The notes under the pieces are model-generated. The model ran no database searches and was not told the origin of the DNA. It saw nothing but the letters and a program-made list of their open reading frames with translations. Of a stretch of 64,000 nucleotides of DNA, positions 46,226 to 56,089 are shown piece after piece (the first letter of the stretch is position 1; the number at the start of each line of letters is the position of its first letter). Both the position numbers and the translations under genes were made by a program. Origin of the DNA: Rutstroemia sp. NJR-2017a BVV2 (lineage: Eukaryota > Ascomycota > Leotiomycetes > Helotiales > Rutstroemiaceae); contig NJPS01000008.1 of assembly GCA_002946415.1 (NCBI GenBank), positions 372,001 through 436,000 on the forward strand. The letters run 5' to 3'.

Positions 46226-48114
46226 ATGACGGATAACATTTCTTCAGCAACGTACGATGTAGTGATAGTTGGCGCAGGTATGGGCCATGACCGTACTCCG
46301 TGATTCCAACGAGGAGCAATACCAAACTGACATGTGGTACAGGATGGTACGGCCTCGTCGCCGCGAGAAACTACATGCGCCTGCGCCCCCAAACGAACCT
46401 TTTGATACTCGATTCAAACAAGTCAGTCGGAGGAGTATGGTGCAAAGAACGTCTCTATCCAAATCTGATCGCCCAGGTGCCGCCGGGATTCTTCAACTAC
46501 ACAGATGCTCCAATGCCTGCTGGCGTCTTTGGAGAAAGTCTCATAAAAGGTGAAACCATCCATAATTACCTCCTGGACTTTGCAAAGAGTCATAGGCTGT
46601 TAAAGCGGATACTTTTCAGTTCGGTGGTCAGGAAAGCAGAGCGCTGCTCTGTAGGATGGAAACTCCATTACGAGTCTAAGGGGAAATCCATGGTTTTGGA
46701 AACCGTCAAGCTGATAATAGCTACTGGGATTACCTCAATACCCTCGATGCCGAAATTTAAAGCTCGCGAGCCTTCCATTAACATTATCCACTCACAAGAT
46801 CTGGGTCCGTCATATGAGTCGTTGAAAATCGCGGAAATCAAAACAATCGTTGTAGTTGGAGCTGCCAAGTCTGCATACGATACTGTTTATTTACTTGTGT
46901 CTTTGGGGAAGAGAGTAATCTGGTTGATTCGACCAGATGGCGCAGGCCCGCACACATTGATACCCCGCACGGTATTAGGGTACTGGAGCAGCTTTGGCGT
47001 TTCGTCGACTAGATTCATGAGCTATGTTAGCCCTTCGATACTGAATAATGATGGGCCATTGGAGACCTTCTTTCAACGAACAGCGGTAGGCCGCTGGTGC
47101 ACCGGTGTATTTTGGGATGCGCTCAATTACCTGAGCAACCGCCATGCGGGCTACGATAAGGGTGACCATGTTGCCATGCTGAAGCCAGATATCGAGGAAA
47201 AGAGGCAAGTATTATCTATCAGTGACACGAATTGATCAGGAAGCTAACCAAAATAGCGTCTTCTGGGGAGACTCGGGAGTGGGGCTCGTCACCCTGCCTG
47301 ATTTCTGGGCCAAACTGCACAGTGGGGATATCACCATACTCCGCGACAAAATTGAGGAGATCCAAGCGGATACCATATCACTCAAATCTGGGAAGAAAGT
47401 GAAGGCTGATTCCATGGTTATGTGCACTGGATGGGGCGACCACTTCAACATGTTCGAGGAGTCAATGAAGGCTGAACTTGGCTTGCCGGTTTCGCATGCA
47501 TCACAAAAGTCCGACAACAATACTTTATCGTGGGAAAAGTACGACGCAGCAGCAGAGATCTCCGTGAATAATCAGCTTCCGTTTCTCAAATACCCACCTA
47601 TCCGAAATGATACACATATCGACACAAAGGAATCAGGACAGCCCTGGAGACTGTATCGTCGCGTGGTACCGCTGAGCTGCGCCGCCAATCAAGACCGATC
47701 GATTATTATCCTAGGCCAAATCCACACCATTCAAACTCCTCTTGTAGCCGACATACAGTCATTCTGGGGGATTCTTTATTTGCTTGGGGAGATCCAGTTG
47801 CCAGACGAGGAAATAATGGCCACAGAGATTTCTGAGTGGAATGCGTGGACGCGAAAACGATATCTGAGTAAGGGCCAGAGGTCTCCATATTCGCTGTTTG
47901 ATTTCCTTCCAGTAAGTTTGTTTCAGAATCCAGCGGTTATCTCACACTTCTGACATGACTTTAGTATCTTGATTCGCTCTGTCGCGACATGGGGTTGAAT
48001 TCACGGCGGAAGTCTAACTGGATCAGCGAGATCTTTTCGCCGTACAAACCTGAAGATTTTGATGGCTTCATAGACGAGTATCTTGCATTAAAAGACTCGA
48101 AGAAGAAGAGATAG
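46226..48114 (+). CDS. Flavin-dependent monooxygenase of the PKS cluster (572 aa)
   Basis: Four exons: 46226-46277, 46343-47204, 47257-47911 and 47965-48114. Intron 2 (47205-47256) uses GCAAGT as donor and AAATAG as acceptor; only this GC-AG splice keeps the frame (DIEEKSVFWGD). The product shows an N-terminal FAD-binding fingerprint GAGWYG (residues 16-21) and an NADPH fingerprint VVVGAAKSAYD (about 187-197), as in class-B flavin monooxygenases (FMO/Baeyer-Villiger group). No signal peptide is seen. In this cluster it probably oxidises the polyketide, by hydroxylation or Baeyer-Villiger insertion; which one cannot be told. It is divergent from the membrane-protein gene. Confidence 0.92.
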
Positions 48115-48973
48115 ATCGGATATTGGTTGATTTCGATATTGCTGATGTGCTTGGAGAAGAAAGGGTGCGTTCGTCCATCTGGGAATGCTTCCAATTCGAG
48201 TTAGCCCAAGGGAGGGTAGAATGTTTGATTCTGCGGAACTAGAACATCATACATTATACAGAGCCTAGAGACTAGAAGTAGAATATAATTAACGTAAGAA
48301 AGCCATGGATTGTAGTGATCACTGAAGTTCGATAGTGCTTACTCAGCAGCTTTCAACCATCAGTTATTGGCCAAACACCGTTTAACAGCGCCCCCTTGGC
48401 ACATTAGCCGGTAAATATTACCCCGCAGCGGGACTACAACAGAGTACATTCTGTGCCGCCCAACCCCCTATCTCCACGGACTTAAATATTACTGTACCAT
48501 GACCCTCTAGCCGAGACGATTGGGATCCTATCCTGCAGGTTATTTACGTTGGATGGGACCACCCCACTGTCCAGACCCCGTTGCATGTCTACGCAAAACG
48601 GCCACAGCAACGGTACCAAGAGTCCAAGACAAACGTTATACTTAGGTAAGAGGCACAGACCAGTCAACATCGTTGCATTAATGCGTGATTGCGACTAGGT
48701 ACAGCGTCAGTTACTCGAATAGACCTAGACTATGCAACCGAAGCGGCCAATAACCAACTAATACGAGGTTGGCGTAATATATATATCATATGCTTTCATA
48801 CCTAATTAATTGGTACTTTCTATGTTGGCATACTGAAACATCTCCCCTGAACCCCCATCTTCGACATCGTTCTCTATAAATTCTCAACCTGCATTGCAAG
48901 AAGCTGCCGAGATCTCATCTGATCAATTTTACGGAACTCATCACATAGTATCTTCTAAGAAATCATCATCATC
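48115..48973. other. Intergenic between monooxygenase and ABM protein
   Basis: AT-rich stretch without a gene. It contains a TATATATCATAT stretch about 190 bases before the ABM start, and CATCATCATCATC right at the leader. Confidence 0.55.
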
Positions 48974-49562
48974 ATGTCAGGAGAGCTTCACGTTGTTGCT
49001 ATCTTCCACCCTGCTCCGGGAAAGGAGGAAAGAGTTAGTTTCACTGTTTTTCTTTTGCTTGTTATTTCTGTTCCTATCCTGGAATGGTCATCTTATTGAA
49101 TCCTCCTGCCTGTGAGAAGGGAGTGGTCTCCCCATTTTATGTATACAATACTAACGATTTATAATCCACACAGCTAAAAGAAACCCTCATCGATATCGCA
49201 AACAAAGTCTACGAGAATGAGCATGGCGTCGTGAGTCCACCCATTTCTTGTTCCATCATACTCTTCCTCTATGAATACTTATCCCGATAGTTAAAATACC
49301 AAATCTTCGAACAAGTGGATTCCCAAACCGGAACCAACGTTATCCTTTTCCAAGAAACTTGTATGTAATATAAATCGTTGATAGGGATTGAATACGACAA
49401 CTAACTAGGTAAACAGACGCCGACAAAGCCGCCGTCGATCATCATCTGAGTACACCGTACTTTGGAGCTATGACTGAGCTCTTGACTAAAGACAGCCTGG
49501 TTACGAAACCTTTTGAGGTTCTGGTGATTAATCCTATTGGTGGATTCGCTTCACGTGGGTAG
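48974..49562 (+). CDS. ABM-domain (dimeric alpha-beta barrel) protein (110 aa)
   Basis: Four short exons: 48974-49033, 49174-49230, 49291-49360 and 49417-49562, with introns of 140, 60 and 56 bases; the frame is kept. The protein has the antibiotic-biosynthesis-monooxygenase fold signature: HVVAIFHPAPGKEERLKETL at the start, then KYQIFEQ, an FQETYADKAAVDHHLSTPY stretch and a closing strand FEVLVINPIGG. Such proteins are dimeric ferredoxin-like barrels; some are cofactor-free oxygenases or cyclases in polyketide pathways, others handle methylglyoxal-like stress or haem. Its nearness to the PKS cluster (860 bases after the monooxygenase) suggests but does not prove membership. Confidence 0.85.
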
Positions 49563-51370
49563 ATCCAGGTTTGGTTATGTTCATGTACAGCCTGAGGACG
49601 TTAATATGGGAGATGAGCAAAGAAGTTGGCTGCAATCTTGGTCCATGATTCTGGGGAAGATTCTTGGAGAAAGACTGACTTGGAATACATCGTCTATTGT
49701 GGAGGCTGTATGTACTTTAGTCGGGCTTGGCTAGTGGCGGACAAGAATAGAAAGGTTCTTCTTGAGGAGTCACCGCGCAAAACAAGGTGCTCACCAAGGC
49801 AGCTTATGCAGCTTATAATCCCACTTGCATACAGCATAGCACTGGCGATTGATAGCTTTACAGTAATAGTAGATGGTCCACCAAGATCGGGACTGGTACA
49901 GTACCATGTCGTTTTTGCCTTTGTGGTCTCTTAGCCCTACTCGCTACCATTCATAGTTTTCCCACTACCTCTTTTCGCACCCACTTTATCCACAGACTTG
50001 GTGATGATAAACGAGATCAAAGGATCCAGTGTATGCTAGAGGGGTTTGAGGGACCCCTTTATCTCCCTCGACTTATAGAAGACGGACACGAGCATAGTGG
50101 GTAAAGGAAAGCTTTCAAATTGATTCCAAGAAAACACGGGGGATGCAAAGAATAAGCTCTGCTCGTATGCTTACTCGTCCATAGCCAATCATATCACCCT
50201 GGGAAGGTGTCAATGCATGCGCGTAAAGTTATGGAAGACTTTTGTGTAACCATATAGTAAGCACGCGTAAGCAAAGCTTGGATCTTCACCGTGAGATTGA
50301 CGCAAGAGCAAGAGGTGGTGCAGTGGAGATGTGCAGATACTGGGTTTTGTCCGGCAAAGTCCGTTTAAAATGTCAGAATCTTGTCCCTCAATTTCTCAGA
50401 TAGATAATGTGATAGGTAATGGAAATTTTACCCGGGCAGCGTTCATGCAAGAACTACTGGGATCAAATTTGACGTGCAGCCATGCCAATGAGGGGCCATG
50501 TCACCCAGGCTCATTTGTTACCCATTTCCCCGGATGAACCACCCCATGAAGGTTATTTTTTCTACGTCTTGGCGGTCACATAAGATTTTAACCTTAAGGT
50601 TACTGTTATGCGTGTCATTCCACAAATCGTCAATACAACATCTCGGTTATCATATGGATCCATTATGACGATGCGACTCAAGATATTCAATAGTCTTCAA
50701 AGAGGGCGAGATATATGAAAAGAAGAGCTTTCTGTCGCTACCTCCAGACTCCAGAGTTTATACCATGGCAATTGCCTTCCAGGGTGGTTACCTAGTGAGG
50801 TAATCCTATCTACCACAGCCAAAAAAGGAATCTCCTCCCCTGGGAGGCTGGGAAGTACGCCCAGAAGGCGTATGCGGCTTACATTTCACGGCACGATCAT
50901 ACGAATCATGGCAATCCTCCCTCTAGATCTTACGCGTTGAGAGGATTATTGGTTGGGAACATGCATTTTGCACAATGGGGTAGTACAACATGCCGTAAGT
51001 TGCGGTGTCATTCGCTCGGGGTTGTAATAAGATAAGAAAGCAATTAAGCATACATGGAAATGGAACAGTGTGTGTGTCAAGAGGAGGAATATCTCTTGGG
51101 AGAAGAAGGTATCAAAGATCTTCCCACAGGAGCCTTAGATTAGAAAACAACATGGGGGAGGGTTTAGGAGCTGAGCGCTCCGCTGGCGTATGTATGAAGG
51201 GAAGCTACAGTAAATTAGGGTTGATCGAGGGAAGTGATTGAGAGGCCAAGTGTAAGATCTTACGTGTTAAGTGAGTATGTGTCTCTATTGCTTTTTGATT
51301 TGTGATTACTTTCTCCCATTGAGTTTTCTACCACCGCCGTCTCGCAATACTTTCCAGACTGGCATCCAGA
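49563..51370. other. Intergenic of 1.8 kb, nothing supported
   Basis: Short frames only (longest 102 codons at 49626-49934, hugging the ABM 3' end). No repeats or RNA-like structure recognised. Confidence 0.5.
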
Positions 51371-52738
51371 ATGTCAGGAGTAATCCCCACGCCGATCTAC
51401 CCAGGAATCAACTTGAACGCGAATGATGGTTCTTACATTAATGCTGTGTGTGGCTTCACCATAGCGCTGTCCTTCGTCACGCTGTGCCTTCGGTTTTTCT
51501 CACGATGGTGGACAAAGGTAGAATTTGGTAAAGATGACTACCTAATTCTTCCCGGAGCTGTATGTATTCCGGCCAAGAGATGAAGTAGAATTTACTCTAA
51601 CACAAATCAGGCTTTCGCTTGGATCTTTTCGATAATGTGTATTGTCCAAGTGCAGGACAACTTCTATGGCCAGCATGTCGGGAAGTCAGACCTTCCGCAC
51701 ATTAAAGACTTCATGAAGGCGACGTACATCTTAGTGATCATCTATCTGCCTTCCATCACCTCAAGCAAGCTTTCCTTGCTTGCATTATACTGGAGAATAT
51801 TCGCAGATAGCAAAGGCAAATGGCCAGTTATCATCGCAGCCGTGGCAAACATATTATGGATGGTGGTTATTGTAAGTCTGCGGTCGCTGGTGTAAATCTA
51901 TGAGCGATCTCTTCAGAACTGATCATAAAAACAGATCTTAATCTCAGTCTTCATTTGCAATCCCATTCACGGATTCTGGGACATCGAAATCAAAAGCAAA
52001 TGCCTTAATCCGAATGTCATATTTATCGCTACCGAAGGCTTCACAATCGCACTGGACATCATGGTCTTGGTAATGCCGGTATACTTCATCAAATCTATCA
52101 AACGGTCTTTATCACAGAGAATCTCAATCAGTAGTACCTTTCTTATTGGGTTGATGTGAGTTGGAATTATCTCAACTTCTAGCCTCCTACTAATAATTGC
52201 GTAGTGTGACTGTGATATCCTGCGTCCGTCTATGGAAACTTGTCAAGTCTTCACGACTACCTGGCTTTGACCCTACCTGTAAGGAACCCGCACCAAAATC
52301 TTCTCAATCCTGCTAACAGAATCATCAACAGTCAACCAAATCGACGCCGGCGTCTGGGGCTCCTTAGAACTCAACATCTGGGTTGTCGTTGCTTGCATCC
52401 CCGCCCTACGACCGCTTTTTCTTCAGTTTTGGCGGAACTCGCGAGCACCCCGTACAACTGATGCCTCGCGAACCTACGTGAATAACTCTTCACGAGGCTT
52501 CAAAGCCAGGTTCGGGTTACCAAAGAGTAATAATTCTTACACAATGCATAGTCGCGATGGTCCTGCTGCCTCTGAGGATTACAGCACCCTTGTGTCTGCG
52601 AAACCGCATGGGGGAGCGAATAGTGCGTCTAATAGCGTCAATAATTATGAGATGGGGAATCTTCCTGATAAAAGCCACGGGATTCGCGTTCATCACCATA
52701 TAGATGTTTCGGTGCGGGATGGTATTCGACGACCTTAG
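51371..52738 (+). CDS. Fungal rhodopsin-fold integral membrane protein (383 aa)
   Basis: Five exons: 51371-51559, 51611-51871, 51935-52155, 52205-52278 and 52332-52738, joined in frame by introns of 49-63 bases. Seven hydrophobic segments are visible in exons 1-5, with the typical marks of the fungal rhodopsin-domain family (PF20684 type): the first helix ends LRFFSRWWTKVEFGKDDYLI, the third helix begins ITSSKLSLLALYWRIF, the loop ICNPIHGFWDI follows helix four, and NQIDAGVWGSLELNIWVV lies at helix seven. The cytosolic tail of about 90 residues is Ser/Asn-rich. These proteins are abundant in ascomycetes and have no retinal lysine; some are plant-signal sensors, most have no known function. 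Confidence 0.88.
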
Positions 52739-53988
52739 TGGGCGATAGCAGTGGATTAGACTTGTAGGATATTTAAGATGTTGGTATTAGCCAAACAACT
52801 TCAGCGGAGAAAGATCTTAATGAGGATGATAATGATATATTACGCTTGTAGGACTTAAAGCACTTGCAGATCATAGTAGATAGTTGCTACCAGCGCGAAA
52901 GCCGGTGACGTGATAATTGTATAACATTGTATTCGAGATGACCATTCATTTTGCTCCCAATAAGCTTATTTTAAAAAATTGAGGGACGATGTTATCAATA
53001 TCCCAAAGTTCAATCGCACTGCTTTACTTTTATTTCCATGAAGAACTTTCGTTTCATGACTGTAAGCTGATGAGCGTGAGAGAGGAAACCCTCGCAATCA
53101 TTCAAATCTGCCCCTCAGCCGCAAGCACTACGTCGGATGTCTTTCTCCGGTTTCTAAATTGCTCCGAAGACCATTGACATGGCTGCAACGTAAATTTAGT
53201 CCTCCGGGCTGACACCTGCATGCTATACCCCAGCCATTTCTACTATCAATCCTTCATTTTCTTAATTACTACTTTCGGCCTTTACACCTTGTTCGACTGG
53301 CTAAACACCGAAGCCACCCAACCAAGGGTATGAAATACGCTTACAAATTCACAAGTCTAACCGTTTGAAAGCTTTGAAGCCTGTGCCACAACCCGGCATA
53401 TTGAGGGTGGGTGCGATTGGAACGGCAATGGTGACATGTTGTACCAACGGGACGGATGGTACGTAAATAGCAGGATTTACGTCAAGGTGGGCCCGACGAT
53501 TGGGAGAGTTTGCTTGTGCCGCTCCCTTGCGCCGTCACACGGCATATCTGATGATACGGTTGCTTTAGGTTTGTGCTAATCGTCTAGTTTTCTCCGATGC
53601 AAGGCTTCGGTACAGCCTGCCAGCCAGGAGTGGATACTACTCTAGCAGCTATATTCGCTGCGGTGAGCCGCTTGTATACATCACGCATTGGTGCCCTGCA
53701 CGATGCACGTATACCAAGGAGGTAGAATGGTTCAGTAATCATCCCTTTATCAGGCTGTTGCAACTTGGAACATTGTCCCCTCTCCGTGTGGAGTAACATC
53801 TCCAACCTACTACCAACAGTTGTCCAACACCAAAGAATTAAAAAGACACCCCCCGAAGAAGCTACGCCCCCACAGTACCACTTCACAAAAGCTGTCGATC
53901 CTGCTGTCCATCGTCCTGACTTCAACAATCATTTCTCGTCTCAAAATCGATCTTTTAGTAAGATATTGAAAGTTAGCATCCATAGACC
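52739..53988. other. Intergenic, nothing supported
   Basis: No gene supported. A 114-codon minus-strand frame (53584-53928) overlaps the promoter of the dehydrogenase and lacks motifs. Confidence 0.5.
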
Positions 53989-54907
53989 ATGTCTTCCAAC
54001 ACCGTCTACCTCATCACCGGAGCAAACCGAGGCAAGTAGCCCGCCCCAAATCTCACCACCCTCCGCTAACCAACCACAGGAATCGGCCTCGCGCTTGTAT
54101 CTCTCCTCCTCCAGCGCCCCAACAGCACCGTGATCGCCACCGTCCGCGACTCCACCACCGACGTCTCCCCTCTCAACGCCCTCCCCAAAGCCTCCAATAG
54201 CAATTTAATCATCACCCCCCTCACCATCTCCACTACCTCCACCAGCGAAGTCTCCGCCGCTCACCAAGCTCTCATCCAAAGCCTCCACTCGCACAACATC
54301 TCCAAGCTCGACGTCGTAATCGCCAACGCCGGTCTCGGCAGCAGTTTCAAATCCACGCTAGAAACGCCCTTGGAAAGCATTGTCACAGACTTCTACGCCA
54401 ATACCGTGGGTCCAATCGCGCTTTACCAGAATCTGCATCCGTTGCTGAAGGCAGCCCCGGAGGCGAAGTTTGTGGTTATTGGCAGCATTTTGGGGAGTAT
54501 TGGGGGGATGCTCCCCGGAGCGCCGAGCTTGAGTTATGGGGTTAGTAAGGCGGGGGTGCATTATGCGGCGAAGAAAATGCATGATGAGGAGGAGAAGATT
54601 GTGGTTTTGCCGGTGCATCCGGGGTATGTGTATTCCTCTGATTTCGATAGCGATGGCGGAATGGAGGGCTGACAGTAAACAGATGGGTGCAGACGGCGAA
54701 TGGACAGAATTTCGCAAACAGTATCGGCGTACCGGCGCCACCGATGACGGCGGAGCAAAGTGCGGGTGCGATTCTTGCACAGGTAGAGAGCTTCTTTTCC
54801 GGTGGTAGTTGTTCTGTGCTAATTATTGAAAATAGGTTGATCGAGCGACCAAGACCACAATTTCAGGAACTTTCGTGGGTTATGATGGAGAAGTGGTTCC
54901 GTGGTAG
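53989..54907 (+). CDS. Short-chain dehydrogenase/reductase (252 aa)
   Basis: Four exons: 53989-54031, 54080-54623, 54683-54782 and 54836-54907. Intron 1 is GC-AG (GCAAGT donor at 54032, CCACAG acceptor), and no GT donor there keeps the frame. The protein has the classical SDR layout: TGANRGIG (residues 11-18, NAD(P) binding), IANAGLG, a serine in VIGSILGS, and YGVSK with the catalytic Tyr and Lys, then HPGWVQT and a short C-terminus ending VVPW. Length fits the family. The single-domain form with an HPGWVQT end resembles small NorA/CsgA-type reductases of ascomycetes. It could act on a small carbonyl metabolite; the substrate is unknown. A link to the PKS cluster 6 kb away is possible but unproven. 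Confidence 0.92.
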
Positions 54908-55320
54908 ACGAGAATTGAGTGGTGCAGGATAGTGGATTTTCCTTCTAAGTGCAATTGTAACGCGTGTCTTCGCTGTTTAAACCTAAAGATATCCATTCTC
55001 GAGCAAATTTGTGTGTTTTTTGATAAGTAGGAATGCAGTGCTCTGATGAAATTGAAGCGGAGATCTCGTGAGAAATCTTACAAGTGGCTTCAGATCTTAC
55101 GTGATTTCTCGTACATACGCCAAATCTCTGTCAACAAAACAAATTCTGAAATTCCAGATCTACCGCAGCTGTAAATAATATTTTAGGTGCCCTCGAACAT
55201 CAATTTTGATTCCTCTCGAAACTAAAACTACAAGTTTCTACACTCGCTCTATAATTACAATATTGATTTCGGAACCACTTATTCACATCCTCCTTCTTTC
55301 CTACTTCTCACAGCGAGAGT
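54908..55320. other. Intergenic between converging genes
   Basis: The 3' regions of the dehydrogenase and the VOC gene meet here. It contains a TGATTTCTCGTACATACG stretch and other AT-rich sequence; no gene. Confidence 0.55.
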
Positions 55321-56089
55321 CTAATACTGCTCAATGACTTCCAGCAGATTTCCATCCGGATCCGCAATGATCATATACCCATAGAAACCCAAAATCTGAA
55401 GACCAGGTATACCCTCTTCAAACGCCATTGTGTCCGGGAACCCCAATGCAGCAGGAATAGATGAAGTAGGATCAACTGCATCACCAACTCTCTTCACGAT
55501 ATTAACACCTTTGGCTTCCATTCGAGCCTGCGCGGCTTGAATATCTGGGACAATGAGACCGAGATGCGAGAACGAGGAGTGCGGTCTGGTCTGCGTTGGT
55601 GGTGTGGTGCCCTAGAGAAATATTTAGATTTTTGTGGGAAAAGTATATATAGTATATTCTGGGAAAACTCACAGCATAGCTCAGAAACTCCATCAAACCC
55701 TCTCTATTCCCCCTCTCCATAACCATCGTATCCGCATCCTGGAACCCAGTCCCATTCTTCCCACCCTGTGCATGCCCCATGAACATCAGCGACCAATGCG
55801 GGTTCAACTCGAAGGTGAAGAGATGACGCATGCCTAGAACATCGCCGTAGAACTCGCGTGTCTGGGTGAGGTTGCTGACGAGTAGAGCGTGGTGATTGAG
55901 CGTGTAGCCGAGAGTTGCGGAGTCCGCGGGGCCGTCGGCGCCGGGGATGAAGTTGGGATAGGTGGAGGTGCTGTTGGGATAGGGCGAGGTGCTGTTGGTG
56001 TCACGTTTGTAGACTGTGTTGTGGAAGTTACAAGCAAATGTGACGGGCAGGGCCCCGAGGGTAAAAAGGATGATGGAGTTAAGCAACAT
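55321..56089 (-). CDS. Secreted VOC/glyoxalase-fold protein (235 aa)
   Basis: Two exons, 55673-56089 and 55321-55611, with a 61-base intron (GTGAGT, CTCTAG). Residues 1-19 (MLLNSIILFTLGALPVTFA) form a signal peptide, followed by a Ser/Asn/Thr/Pro-rich stretch with several NST sites likely glycosylated. The rest has the vicinal-oxygen-chelate fold: TLNHHALLVSNLTQTREFYGDVLGM at the first half (metal-binding His and the typical FY.DVLGM), HSSFSHLGLIVPDIQAAQAR in the second half, and YMIIADPDGNLLEVIEQ at the end with the metal-binding Glu. Cytosolic glyoxalase I has the same fold, but a secreted one is unusual; it may act on extracellular toxins or metabolites. Substrate unknown. Confidence 0.88.

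Noticed and set aside
47205..47235. 31-base GT-AG intron in the monooxygenase
   Set aside because: Too short for a fungal spliceosomal intron; the 52-base GC-AG alternative with a good branch point keeps the frame.
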